Source: Myxococcales bacterium (GTDB taxonomy: Bacteria; Myxococcota_A; Polyangia; Polyangiales; Houyiibacteriaceae). Taken from it: DNA of 64,000 nucleotides. The notes under the pieces are model-generated. The model saw only the letters and a program-made list of their open reading frames with translations. It had not been told where the DNA came from and searched no databases. A program made the position numbers and the translations under genes. The stretch covers positions 186,001 through 250,000 of the forward strand of contig JAOTYL010000005.1 in assembly GCA_029861865.1 (NCBI GenBank), written 5' to 3'. Below, one piece after another: positions 56,391 to 64,000 of the stretch (positions are counted from its first letter, which is position 1; the number at the start of each line of letters is the position of its first letter).

Positions 56391-57956
56391 TTAGCCTTGG
56401 CGAAGCGCGTGTCGGACCTCTTCAAGGCCTAGGAGCGCGATCTCGGTTTGGCCGGGAAGGCGAGGAATTACGAAGTAAATTTGGGTCCCTCGACGCTTCT
56501 TATCGGACCCGATGAACCCGAGCGCACGCTCATCGAGCCTCCGATCGAGGTCGATCGGAAGGCCGAGTCGCCGAAGCAGCTCCGATAGCCGTTCGGTCTC
56601 TTCGGGACGCCCTCCCCTGAGCTTGCCGGCGACCCGCATCGCCGCGATCATCCCCAACGCCACCCCCTCGCCATGACGAAGCCCCTGATAGTCGCTCGCA
56701 GCTTCGAGCCCGTGGCACACCGTGTGGCCGAGATTGAGCAACATGCGTCGGCCTGCTTCGAGCTCGTCTTCGTGTACGATCCGCGACTTGAGCATCACCG
56801 ACATCCGAACCGCGCGAATCGTTGCGTCCAGGTCACCTTCGAGCAACGCGTCTGCGTCCCGCTCGAGCATTGCAACCGACTCCTCCGAATCGAGCCAGGC
56901 GCTCTTCACCACCTCGGCCAGCCCTGATATCCGTTCTTCGGTGGGGAGGGTCGACAGGGTCTCGACGTCGCAGAGCACGAACTTTGGTTGGTAGAACGTC
57001 CCGACCAGGTTCTTGCCGCGCGGGCGGTTGAAGCCCGTCTTGCCTCCCACCGAGCTGTCCACCATCGACAAGAGCGTCGTCGGCACTTGCCCAAGGGCCA
57101 CGCCGCGAAGGAGGGTCGAGGCCGCGAAGGCCGCGAGATCCCCGATCACGCCTCCGCCGACTCCGATGACGATCGAGCGACGATCGACCTCCGCATCTAG
57201 CGCGGTGTCCCAGATCTTCTCGATGCTCGCGATGTTTTTGCTGGCCTCGTCGCCTGGAAGGCACACCTCGATCGGGGGCTTCCCGGCGGCGGTGAGGTCC
57301 CCGATGGCTTCCTCGGGCCACGGGCGATCTTCGTCGCCGTCGAAAACCAAAATCGCATCCCCCGAAGCGTGCTCTGCCGCGCGCGCCCCGACCCGGTGGC
57401 GGACGCCACGGCCGACTTCGACCCGATAGGTGCGGAGCCCGAGGGGAACGACGATCGGCGCCCGATCCCGCACGGCCACGACCTCGTCGGCAATCCGGTC
57501 GAGGTCGAAAGCCTCCGTGTCGATCACGGCATGCGCCTCGGCGTAGGCGGACGCCCTCGCCTCGATGATCTGCTCGAGGTCGGTCTTTGGATCGGCTCCT
57601 AGTAGCGGGCGACGGGTGCCAGCTCCGACGCGCGTTGCAAGCGTCGCTGGGCTCGCGGTCAACGTGACGAGGATGCCGGTGCGCAGAAGCGACTGCCGCG
57701 TGTCGTCGTCGACGACCGTCCCGCCCCCTAGCGCTACCACTCCTATGTCCGCCGGCAGCTCCGCGAGAGCCCGCTTCTCGAGGGCTCGAAACCCGCGCTC
57801 CCCCTGCTCGGCGAAGATTTGTGGAATTGTCTTGTCAGCAAGTGCTTCGACCCGCTCGTCGAGGTCGATCGAGGTGGTCCCCAGCCGGTCCGCGAGCGCT
57901 CCAGCCACGGTGGATTTGCCAGCCCCCATGGGGCCTGAGAGAAAGACACGCACCAT
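56391..57956 (-). CDS. aroKB: Fused shikimate kinase / 3-dehydroquinate synthase (AroK-AroB)
   Basis: The single 521-residue protein carries two shikimate-pathway enzymes. Residues of about 1-165 are AroK: MVRVFLSGPMGAGKST (P-loop), DLDERVEALADKTIPQIF, ALGGGTVV and TRRPLLG. Residues of about 170-521 are AroB: PGDEASKNIASIEKIWD, GVGGGVIGDLAAFAASTLLRG, PTTLLSMVDSSVGGKTGFN, GLAEVVKSAW, NLGHTVCHGLEA and LRHGEGVALGM, covering the NAD and zinc sites. A fused AroKB is known from some bacteria such as Thermotoga. The ATG at 57956 matches where AroK begins; an ATG at 57965 is possible, and the frame further upstream is only repeat sequence. It follows pilQ, the same order as pilMNOPQ-aroK-aroB in other Proteobacteria. 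Confidence 0.95.
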   Translation of the reverse strand: MVRVFLSGPMGAGKSTVAGALADRLGTTSIDLDERVEALADKTIPQIFAEQGERGFRALEKRALAELPADIGVVALGGGTVVDDDTRQSLLRTGILVTLTASPATLATRVGAGTRRPLLGADPKTDLEQIIEARASAYAEAHAVIDTEAFDLDRIADEVVAVRDRAPIVVPLGLRTYRVEVGRGVRHRVGARAAEHASGDAILVFDGDEDRPWPEEAIGDLTAAGKPPIEVCLPGDEASKNIASIEKIWDTALDAEVDRRSIVIGVGGGVIGDLAAFAASTLLRGVALGQVPTTLLSMVDSSVGGKTGFNRPRGKNLVGTFYQPKFVLCDVETLSTLPTEERISGLAEVVKSAWLDSEESVAMLERDADALLEGDLDATIRAVRMSVMLKSRIVHEDELEAGRRMLLNLGHTVCHGLEAASDYQGLRHGEGVALGMIAAMRVAGKLRGGRPEETERLSELLRRLGLPIDLDRRLDERALGFIGSDKKRRGTQIYFVIPRLPGQTEIALLGLEEVRHALRQG

Positions 57957-57976
57957 TGGCAGCATACGGGGTCTCG

Positions 57977-58198
57977 GTGGCAGTGCCAGCGGCAGCGTCA
58001 GGATCAGTGTCAGCGCCCGTGCCAGTGTCAGCGTCCGTGCCAGCGTCAGCGACCGTGTCGGCGACCGTGTCGGCGCCAGTGTCAGCGCCCGTGTCAGCGT
58101 CAGCGTGCCACTGTGCACGTGTTCGGGTACGAGTCGGGGTACGGGGGCGCGAACGAGTACGGGAACGCGCACGACTACGAGTACGAGTGCGAGTTGAG
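57977..58198. repeat. Hexanucleotide-periodic tract between pilQ and aroKB
   Basis: Thirty-seven consecutive six-base units in one phase. Units 1-22 follow a GYGNCM pattern (GTGTCA, GCGCCC, GTGCCA, GCGACC, GTGTCG); units 25-37 follow GTACGA (GTACGG, GAACGA, GTACGA, GTGCGA). It fills almost the whole gap between pilQ and aroKB and leaves several frames open, which creates false extensions of aroKB. Confidence 0.85.
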
Positions 58199-58215
58199 TG
58201 TGAGCGCGGGTGGGG

Positions 58216-60387
58216 TTATTCCGGCAGCGCGAGCGCGCGGTTGACGATCCTCGGCGTGAGGAAGATCAGGAGCTCGTTTCGGTCCTCTCGGAAACGACGA
58301 CGCTTGAAGAACACGCCGAGGACCGGGATGTCGCCGAAGAACGGCACCTGGTCGACGTTACGGCCGGTGTTCCGCGTGTAGATGCCGCCTATCACGGCCG
58401 TGTCGCCATCGTCGACGAGAAGCTGCGTGGTGGCTTCGCGCTCGAGGATGGTCGGATCGCCGTTTGCGCCCGTACGACCGAAGTCAGGCTCGTTTCGCGT
58501 GATCTTCACATTCATGGCGACCGAACCGTCGGCGGTCACATGCGGCGTGACATTGAGCTCGAGCTTCGCCTCCTGGAAGGCGGTGTTGACGCCCTGCGCG
58601 CTGACCTGTGAGAAGGGAATCAACGTACCCTGCGAGATCGAAGCCTCCTCATTGTCCAAGGTGAGCACCCGAGGTGAGCTGATAATCCGTACAGAGCCAG
58701 CGGCCTCCGCGGCGCTCAATCGCACGTTTAGGTTCACCGCCCCGCTCAAGCTGCCCATCGTCAAGCCGAGGGCACCACCGGAGCCGCTACCGGTCACCGC
58801 TGGAAGGTTGACGGCGAAGTTCGGGTTGCCGACGTTCGGGTTGAAGGGCGAGATGCCGTTCGTTGGGGCACCGTCGACGGGCACACCACCGGAAATGCCG
58901 AGGTCCGACGGGAATCGCAGCCCGGTCGGGTTACCCGTGGCGCCGCTCATCACGGCGGAGCCGCCCCACTGAATGCCGATGTCTCGCGAGTAACTGCTGC
59001 TCGCTTCGACGATGCGCGACTCGATCAACACCTGCGGCGTCTGCGTATCGAGGCTTCGAACCAGGTCTTCGACGTTGTCGAGCTGTCCGACGATGTCACG
59101 CACGATGAGCATGTTGGTTCGATCGTCGACCGAAACCGAGCCGCGCTCGGTCAAGAGCTCACTTACGCGCGGCTGTAGCTGCTGTGCGTTTGCGTAGCTC
59201 ACCGGAACGAGCCTTGTCTCGAGCGGCGAGAGCTGCTCTTGCTGCTTCTGTCGCGCGATGGCCGCCTCTCGCTCCTGCTCGAGTTGCGCCAGGGGCGCCA
59301 CTCGAATCAAGTTGCCCTGCCGCACCATCCCGAGCGCCTTGGCCTGCAACACGACGTCGAGCGCCTGGTCCCATGGAACATCGCGCATCCGGATCGTGAC
59401 GGTGCCGCCGACGTTGTCAGCCGTCACGACATTCACGCCACCCACCTCCGACAGGAGCCGAAGAATGTTGTGGATGTCGGCATCCTTGAAGTCGAGATCG
59501 ATTCGGCGACCCGAATAGCGCCTGCCGCCCTTCCCCCCGACCTGCATCGGAAGCTTGCTCAAGAAACCAGCCACTTCTGGCCCGTCCACTTCGGCCGCGT
59601 AATCCTTCTCTCGGGCGATCGTCCGGGTCGCCGGGCGCGTTTCGGTGGTGGTCGGCGAGAACATCCAAACGATGCGGTTGCCGGAACGGATTGCGGTGCC
59701 GGCAGCACCTTCGGATCCAAACACTTCGACCACGGCCCGGTCGCCCTTCTGCTTGAGCTCGACCGATCGGAAGCTCGCACTGCGCGGTGCCTCGAGACGC
59801 CGCTTCGCGTCGGGTCCGATTCGCGCACCGATCACTTCGAGACGAGGTGCCGACCCGTCGCGCGTCGATACACGGAAGTCCACGTCGCCCCGAACCTGGA
59901 TGACCACTCGGTCACGGCCGCCCTTCTCTTCGAGTTGCACGGATTCGATCCTGGCTTTCGAGGACTTGGCGGGCCGGCTCTTGTGACTGGCAGCCGCCTT
60001 GCCCGCGCCCCGTCGAAGCTTGATCGTAATTCGATTGTCGCTCGCGCGTGCATGATATGTCGCCTTGCCGGTCAAGCTCAGCACGATGCGCGCGCCACGC
60101 GCTGTCGTGCTGGCGACTGTTTGCGCAACTAGCGAATTGCTGCCGCTCGTCTCGATACCCCCGGAGGGCAACGAAGCTTCGTCGATGTCGATGACGACGA
60201 GGCGACCACCCTCCTCCGCGCGAACCGCGTAGCGCGGATCACTGAAGGCACCCTCGATCGAAACCTGGGCTTCGTCGCGTTCGCCGTTGATTTGAACTCG
60301 GTCGATTTTGGGTCCGACCGCATGGGCGAGATTCCCCCATGCGAAAGTTGCCCCTACGGCCAAAGCGAGACCCCAATGAATACGCAT
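58216..60387 (-). CDS. pilQ: Type IV pilus secretin PilQ
   Basis: PilQ forms the outer-membrane channel through which the pilus passes. The 723-residue protein has a signal peptide (to about 24), two AMIN domains (about 26-120 and 150-235) that bind peptidoglycan, a secretin/STN segment (about 295-365: IDLFKDADIHNILRLLSEVG-like, with GGVNVVTADNVGGTVTIRM), an N1 domain with LVPVSYANAQQLQPRVSELL, and the secretin core, ending GDIPVLGVFFKRRRFREDRN and LLIFLTPRIV. It is the last pil gene in the minus-strand run and is followed by the hexanucleotide tract and aroKB. Confidence 0.96.
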   Translation of the reverse strand: MRIHWGLALAVGATFAWGNLAHAVGPKIDRVQINGERDEAQVSIEGAFSDPRYAVRAEEGGRLVVIDIDEASLPSGGIETSGSNSLVAQTVASTTARGARIVLSLTGKATYHARASDNRITIKLRRGAGKAAASHKSRPAKSSKARIESVQLEEKGGRDRVVIQVRGDVDFRVSTRDGSAPRLEVIGARIGPDAKRRLEAPRSASFRSVELKQKGDRAVVEVFGSEGAAGTAIRSGNRIVWMFSPTTTETRPATRTIAREKDYAAEVDGPEVAGFLSKLPMQVGGKGGRRYSGRRIDLDFKDADIHNILRLLSEVGGVNVVTADNVGGTVTIRMRDVPWDQALDVVLQAKALGMVRQGNLIRVAPLAQLEQEREAAIARQKQQEQLSPLETRLVPVSYANAQQLQPRVSELLTERGSVSVDDRTNMLIVRDIVGQLDNVEDLVRSLDTQTPQVLIESRIVEASSSYSRDIGIQWGGSAVMSGATGNPTGLRFPSDLGISGGVPVDGAPTNGISPFNPNVGNPNFAVNLPAVTGSGSGGALGLTMGSLSGAVNLNVRLSAAEAAGSVRIISSPRVLTLDNEEASISQGTLIPFSQVSAQGVNTAFQEAKLELNVTPHVTADGSVAMNVKITRNEPDFGRTGANGDPTILEREATTQLLVDDGDTAVIGGIYTRNTGRNVDQVPFFGDIPVLGVFFKRRRFREDRNELLIFLTPRIVNRALALPE

Positions 60388-60461
60388 TCCTGACTCCTCT
60401 GCCAGCTACCGTTAATCATCGAACGGCGGCGAGGACTGGGGCAAGAAATCGGCTGGATTCT

Positions 60462-61091
60462 TTAAGGCGTCGCGATCGGCACCGGCTCGCCGCCCTCGTG
60501 CAGAGGCATGACGCGAGTGAGTGGTGGCTTGTCGGGCGAAGTGGGGTCTTCACGGGTCAGAACGACGGAACCAGGGCGGATCCTATCCACACGCCAGTTC
60601 AGTGTGACTGGCATTCCCTCTGCACCACCGGTCTGAACGACTTCAGGACGACCGATGTAGTCCCCACGCCGCACCACATGTCCCACCGCAGCGGTGTCTG
60701 TGAGCATTGCACGGGGTGTCGCAATGCCTGTCACGATCGCGATCAAGTTCATTTCGTCGAGACTCGTGCTCGGCATCAACACGCGACGCTGTGCGGGCGC
60801 GGCGGCTTGAGCCTTGAACGCCTGAGCGTACGAGCGAAAAGGATCGCGATTCTGGATGTCGAGCTCGGAGAAGTCTTCGTCGCCGAATACGTGCGCCTGG
60901 GCCTCCGCAATTGCCGCCGCCTTCTTCGCAGCAACCTCAGCCTCGGAGGGCGGTTGCTTTTCGGTCGCTGCACCGCCGAGGAAGCCCTCAAACGAATCTT
61001 CCTCGCCTTCGCCACCGCAACCCGCAACCCCCACCGTCGCGACCAACAGAGCCAAAGACCAAAACCTGATGAACGAAATCTTCAACGTCAC
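60462..61091 (-). CDS. pilP: Type IV pilus assembly lipoprotein PilP
   Basis: The 209-residue product starts at a GTG with a lipoprotein signal ending VGVAGC. An Ala/Glu-rich linker leads to the PilP domain: LDIQNRDPFRSYAQAF, LDEMNLIAIVTGIATPRAML, GHVVRRGDYIGRP and VTLNWRVDRIRPGSVVLTRE. PilP links the PilN/PilO inner-membrane complex to the PilQ secretin in the periplasm. It lies five bases downstream of pilO and 74 bases before pilQ in a fixed pilMNOPQ order. Confidence 0.94.
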   Translation of the reverse strand: MTLKISFIRFWSLALLVATVGVAGCGGEGEEDSFEGFLGGAATEKQPPSEAEVAAKKAAAIAEAQAHVFGDEDFSELDIQNRDPFRSYAQAFKAQAAAPAQRRVLMPSTSLDEMNLIAIVTGIATPRAMLTDTAAVGHVVRRGDYIGRPEVVQTGGAEGMPVTLNWRVDRIRPGSVVLTREDPTSPDKPPLTRVMPLHEGGEPVPIATP

Positions 61092-61096
61092 TCCCC

Positions 61097-61669
61097 TTAG
61101 CTCGGTGGCCGCCGATACGTCGTCGCGCGTACGTCGACGTTGATGACCACCTCCCCCGATGGCAACTGCCGCGGTTGTGTCATGCGGATGTTCTCCATGC
61201 TGATCGCGCGATCGAGCTTGCTCACGTTGTAGAAGAACTTGCCGAGCTGATGGTACCGACCGGTCAGCGCGAGCACGACCGGGATCTTGGAGTACAGCTC
61301 CTGGCGCTGCTCGGGACGTGGCTCGACGAGTCGAATCGTCAGACCGCTCAACTCCGCGACCCGGTTGAGGTCCTGAAGGAAACCCGCAATCTCGGAGTCC
61401 TCAGGTAGGATACGCCGGTTCTGCCGATCCGATGCCTCCCGGTTCGCAAGCTCTTGCGTGAGCTCGAGGTATTGCTTCTCCCTCCGCTCGGCATCCCGAA
61501 TCTGATCTTGAAGCTGTTGCTTCTGCTGCTGGGAGGCCTCGAGCTCGCCCGAAATGCTGCCGTAAACCAGCGCGTAATACCCGGCACCGAGAAGCGCCAG
61601 TACACCGACGAGGGTCAGCGCCTTCGCCCAGCCGGGCATTCCAACGAATGTGTCTTCGAGACTCGCCAT
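61097..61669 (-). CDS. pilO: Type IV pilus inner-membrane protein PilO
   Basis: The 190-residue bitopic protein has a short cytoplasmic start, a TM helix at about 15-36 (AKALTLVGVLALLGAGYYAL) and a coiled coil (ELEASQQQKQQLQDQIRDAE). The periplasmic ferredoxin-like domain includes ILPEDSEIAGFLQDLNRVAE, PVVLALTGRYHQLGKFFYNV and EVVINVDVRATTY. PilO pairs with PilN to align the assembly machine. Its start overlaps the pilN stop by one base. Confidence 0.95.
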   Translation of the reverse strand: MASLEDTFVGMPGWAKALTLVGVLALLGAGYYALVYGSISGELEASQQQKQQLQDQIRDAERREKQYLELTQELANREASDRQNRRILPEDSEIAGFLQDLNRVAELSGLTIRLVEPRPEQRQELYSKIPVVLALTGRYHQLGKFFYNVSKLDRAISMENIRMTQPRQLPSGEVVINVDVRATTYRRPPS

Positions 61670-62340
61670 TAGTACTTCACCCTGCAGGTAATATCGAAGC
61701 CCACCATCTGAAGGCCAGTTTGCGGGTCGACGGCCGAGCGCGTTCGCTGCAACGTCACGTCGTCGTAGATTTCGCTGAGGGTCAGGCGCTTCAGGAACTC
61801 GGCCACGTCTTCGTTACTGCGTCCCACGCCCTGCATCGTGCATTCTCGCTCGATCTCTTCGAAGCGCGTGAGCCACAAGCGCCGGACGTCCCAGGATTCG
61901 TTATAGCCCGCGAGGGGATTGTCCTGTCGCATGCGCTCGAGCTCCTCCGGATCGATCGTCGGCCCGCCCGGGTTGCTCAGCACCTTCGAAAGCTCCATCA
62001 CGGCGCGAGTTGGGCCGCGTCGAGCCCGTTCGAGCTCCTGGATCACCTGCTCCAACCGACGACTTTTTTCGAGGCGCGCCTCCACCTCGGCCAAGCCACT
62101 GGTTTTGCTCTGGAGCTCGTCGCGACGGGCCTGGAGTGTCTTGTTCTCCTCGGCTATCGTCTCGAGGTCCGCGCTTTGTACGAAGTACAGGACGCCGAGA
62201 ATTGCGATCCAAACGGCGATGGCGCCGCCGTAGACGATACCCCAGGTCCCGAGGCTCAGATCGGAGGTTGGCAGCGGCGACGGCGCTAGGCGTCTGGCAC
62301 GCCTTTTCTTGTCGGTCGGCAGTAGATTGATGCGAATCAT
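61669..62340 (-). CDS. pilN: Type IV pilus inner-membrane protein PilN
   Basis: The 223-residue product begins MIRINLLPTDKKRRARR. The INLLP motif is the cytoplasmic tail that binds PilM. A TM helix lies at about 32-54 (GIVYGGAIAVWIAILGVLYF), followed by a coiled coil and a periplasmic domain ending QTGLQMVGFDITCRVKY. The start overlaps the pilM stop by one base, and the stop overlaps pilO, so the genes are translated in a coupled chain. Confidence 0.95.
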   Translation of the reverse strand: MIRINLLPTDKKRRARRLAPSPLPTSDLSLGTWGIVYGGAIAVWIAILGVLYFVQSADLETIAEENKTLQARRDELQSKTSGLAEVEARLEKSRRLEQVIQELERARRGPTRAVMELSKVLSNPGGPTIDPEELERMRQDNPLAGYNESWDVRRLWLTRFEEIERECTMQGVGRSNEDVAEFLKRLTLSEIYDDVTLQRTRSAVDPQTGLQMVGFDITCRVKY

Positions 62341-63389
62341 CAGTGTCGCTCCCGCTCTTTTCGCAATGCCAACCCGATACAGACTACCGCCTGCGAGGCT
62401 CGGCCTTGCAGCTCCGCAACCGCACGCTCATCGATGTCAGCCACACGCGTTGGATCGAGCACCTCGACGGGCACCTGCGAGCGCGACTCGATGATGTCCA
62501 GCAGCGCTTGGATGTTCGCGGTACCCCCCGACACGCAGACGCGCGTCAGGTCGCGGTCCCCACTGGTGGCGAGATAGAAGTCGAGCGAGCGCTGAATCTC
62601 GCCGGCAAGTTGCTCGACGGCCTGGTTGACGATCTCCGGAACCTCGCGCGGTACGATGCCGCGGCCTTCGCCTCCGCACTTGTAGGACTCGGCCTCGTCC
62701 CTACCGATACCGAGCTGCCGCTGGATTTCTTCGGTGATCGCGTTGCCGCCATTCGCGATATCACGCGTGAAAGCGGTGGTCCCATCGGCGAGGATGTTGA
62801 CCGTGGTCGTTGCGGCACCCACGTGGACGAGGACGATGGTCTCGTCGGGCTTCGCAACGCCGTGCCCCATCTCATAGACGTTTTGCACGGTGAATGCGTC
62901 GAGGTCGACAACCATCGGACGCAGTCGAGCTTCCATCGCTAGGTTCGTGAGATCGGTGATCTCTTCCTTCTTGGCGGCGACTAGAAGCACGTCCATTTGA
63001 CCCTGGTCGGTGCGCTCGTGGAGCACCTCGTAATCGACGTGGACCTCATCGAGATCAAAGGGAATGTGCTGCTCGGCTTCCCAATTGATCTGCTCTTGGA
63101 GCTCACCGGACGTCATCAGCGGCATGGTGATCTTCTTGATGATCACGCTGTGTCCACTGGCGCGCAGCGCCACATTGCGGCGCTTTGACCGGGCGAAAAG
63201 CTTCTCGAGCCCCTCGACGACCGCGCCGGAGTTGATGATATGCCCGTCGACGATGGTCTCGGCAGGCAATGGGTGGAAACCGAACCGAGTGATGGTCCTT
63301 GCTCCCTTACGCCCCTCTTTGATTTCGCAGACTTTAATTGAGCTCGAACCGATGTCGACCCCGATTAAGTTCTTCCCCTCCGACGACAT
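62340..63389 (-). CDS. pilM: Type IV pilus assembly protein PilM (actin-like)
   Basis: PilM is a cytoplasmic actin-fold protein that binds ATP and PilN. The 349-residue protein starts MSSEGKNLIGVDIGSSSIKV (phosphate 1 loop) and has INWEAEQHIPFDLDEVHVDY, VVDLDAFTVQNVYEMG, TIVLVHVGAATTTVNILADG (phosphate 2), GGNAITEEIQRQLG and LTRVCVSGGTANIQALLDII. It is the second gene of the HTH-pilMNOPQ run, nine bases after the HTH gene. Confidence 0.96.
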   Translation of the reverse strand: MSSEGKNLIGVDIGSSSIKVCEIKEGRKGARTITRFGFHPLPAETIVDGHIINSGAVVEGLEKLFARSKRRNVALRASGHSVIIKKITMPLMTSGELQEQINWEAEQHIPFDLDEVHVDYEVLHERTDQGQMDVLLVAAKKEEITDLTNLAMEARLRPMVVDLDAFTVQNVYEMGHGVAKPDETIVLVHVGAATTTVNILADGTTAFTRDIANGGNAITEEIQRQLGIGRDEAESYKCGGEGRGIVPREVPEIVNQAVEQLAGEIQRSLDFYLATSGDRDLTRVCVSGGTANIQALLDIIESRSQVPVEVLDPTRVADIDERAVAELQGRASQAVVCIGLALRKERERH

Positions 63390-63398
63390 TTGGGCGCA

Positions 63399-63719
63399 TT
63401 ACTCCTCCTCACCGAACACGCGTACCCGGTCGGCGAGCCTCAGACCTAAAGCTTCGAGAATCTTTCGCTTTGTGTCCATTCGACATCCAAAACCCTTCTC
63501 GACGCGATCAATCGTCAACACCGATAGGTTCGCGCGTCGAGCCAACTCTGCCTTGGACATCATGCGCTCGATGCGAATCTTTCGAACATTGTTGGGCTTG
63601 TTGCCACTTTTCTTGCTCGTCTTGGGCTTGATCGCCCTATCGTCATCGCGCTGCGAAGAGACAGCCTCACCCGTTTCCGGTTTCGGCATCGCTTCGTGTG
63701 CCTCGGGGTCGTGAGTCAT
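63399..63719 (-). CDS. Small XRE-type helix-turn-helix protein heading the pil operon
   Basis: From the ATG at 63719 the product is 106 residues. The N-terminal half is charged and Lys/Glu/Pro-rich. The C-terminal half (about 55-102) is a single HTH_XRE domain: RIERMMSKAELARRANLSVL, TIDRVEKGFG and RKILEALGLRLADRVRVF. A TTG further upstream (63767) would add 16 unlikely residues. It ends nine bases before pilM, so it is co-transcribed with pilMNOPQ and may regulate the cluster, possibly through its own AT-rich upstream region. Confidence 0.82.
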   Translation of the reverse strand: MTHDPEAHEAMPKPETGEAVSSQRDDDRAIKPKTSKKSGNKPNNVRKIRIERMMSKAELARRANLSVLTIDRVEKGFGCRMDTKRKILEALGLRLADRVRVFGEEE

Positions 63720-63766
63720 GCCTCGGCTCGTAAGAGGTCGGAAAGGCACCTTGCCAGTCTGTCCCA

Positions 63767-63795
63767 ACGTTATGGCCGAACCACCCTAGGGTCAA
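63767..63795 (-). promoter_or_regulatory. Candidate promoter of the HTH-pilMNOPQ operon
   Basis: On the minus strand TTGACC (63790-63795) and TAACGT (63767-63772) are 17 bases apart. Transcription would start about 40 bases before the HTH gene ATG. Confidence 0.5.
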
Positions 63796-64000
63796 GCAAC
63801 TTTGAAAAATTTAGTATTAAATTAGGTGTTAATTATACATAAATTATACGAACCTTGGCAGCGGAACGCAGACATCCGCGATCGTCTCACACTGCTTGTG
63901 CTCGACGCGCGAACCTACCGGTTGTCAACGAACGAAGACGTCGAAATTCATGGTGTCAATGCTGGGGGTCGATGGCAAAAAATATGAGGGTGAGAGACGA
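63796..64000. other. AT-rich upstream region of the pil operon and window end
   Basis: The stretch 63800-63850 is strongly AT-rich in an otherwise GC-rich window. It has an inverted repeat AATTTA-GTAT-TAAATT (63808-63823) and a direct repeat of AATTATAC at 63831 and 63842, one helical turn apart, each giving TATAAT on the minus strand. From 63860 to the edge GC content recovers. An open plus-strand frame begins near 63954 (ATG GTG TCA ATG) but is too short to call. Confidence 0.4.

Noticed and set aside
57977-58198. CRISPR array or translated N-terminal extension of AroKB
   Set aside because: The unit is six bases with no spacers, so it is not CRISPR. The extension would be a Thr/Leu/Ala/Arg dipeptide repeat and the AroK fold begins at 57956; left as a repeat tract.
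63949-64000. Start of a plus-strand gene at the right edge
   Set aside because: Fewer than 20 codons are visible and no ribosome site or motif supports it.

Overview
The window is GC-rich, densely coded chromosome from a Gram-negative bacterium, most likely a Myxococcota-type (former Deltaproteobacteria) organism. Supporting signs are the many FHA, GAF, GGDEF and HD-GYP signalling proteins, lipoproteins with lipoboxes, a complete pilMNOPQ cluster with pilB, and MJ0042 zinc-ribbon/TPR proteins. All calls come from reading the sequence; nothing was searched against a database. There are no phage, IS or CRISPR structures, and the genes are mostly housekeeping, regulation and cell envelope.

Layout. 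0-10 kb: the start of polA, ffh, a CBM9-like lipoprotein, a 7TM-HD hydrolase, a response regulator with HD-GYP output, a CPBP protease, an FHA-GGDEF cyclase and moeA. 10-19 kb: a DksA/TraR protein, a TetR/AhpD-like pair with a 24-bp palindromic operator, a GAF histidine kinase, a LysM/TPR envelope pair, accA, an FHA-GAF class III cyclase and rpoZ. 19-21 kb: groES-groEL under a CIRCE operator. 21-29.5 kb: a tight five-gene operon (DUF4175-like coiled-coil membrane protein, peptidase MA-like/TPR protein, MoxR, DUF58, BatA/VWA). 29.5-36.6 kb: prmC, a TPR membrane protein, pilB (with a probable 3' frameshift), pyrC-carA and a reduced CoA-transferase-like protein. 36.7-42 kb: a tandem-duplicated UvrA of 1776 residues. 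42-45 kb: a VWA/amidotransferase-like membrane protein and a DUF4159 protein, which look like the missing partners of the MoxR operon. 45-56 kb: apbE, gltA, a DUF255 protein, a thioredoxin/rhodanese-like protein, deoC, a zinc-ribbon/TPR protein, a lipoprotein SppA and another lipoprotein. 56-64 kb, all on the minus strand: an XRE-type HTH gene, pilM-N-O-P-Q, then a fused aroK-aroB.

How the genes work together. Three groups stand out. The first is type IV pilus assembly: PilB, PilMNOPQ and the HTH protein. The second is nucleotide second-messenger turnover: a probable c-di-AMP hydrolase, a diguanylate cyclase, an HD-GYP phosphodiesterase and an adenylate-type cyclase, all within 15 kb. The third is the MoxR/BatA-type envelope module, which carries a probable metallopeptidase and is the best candidate for a poorly described system.

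Non-coding structure includes four copies of an AAAGGGGAC-N-GTCCCCTTT palindrome at gene ends, a 222-bp uninterrupted hexanucleotide-periodic tract between pilQ and aroKB, and several recognisable promoters and operators.
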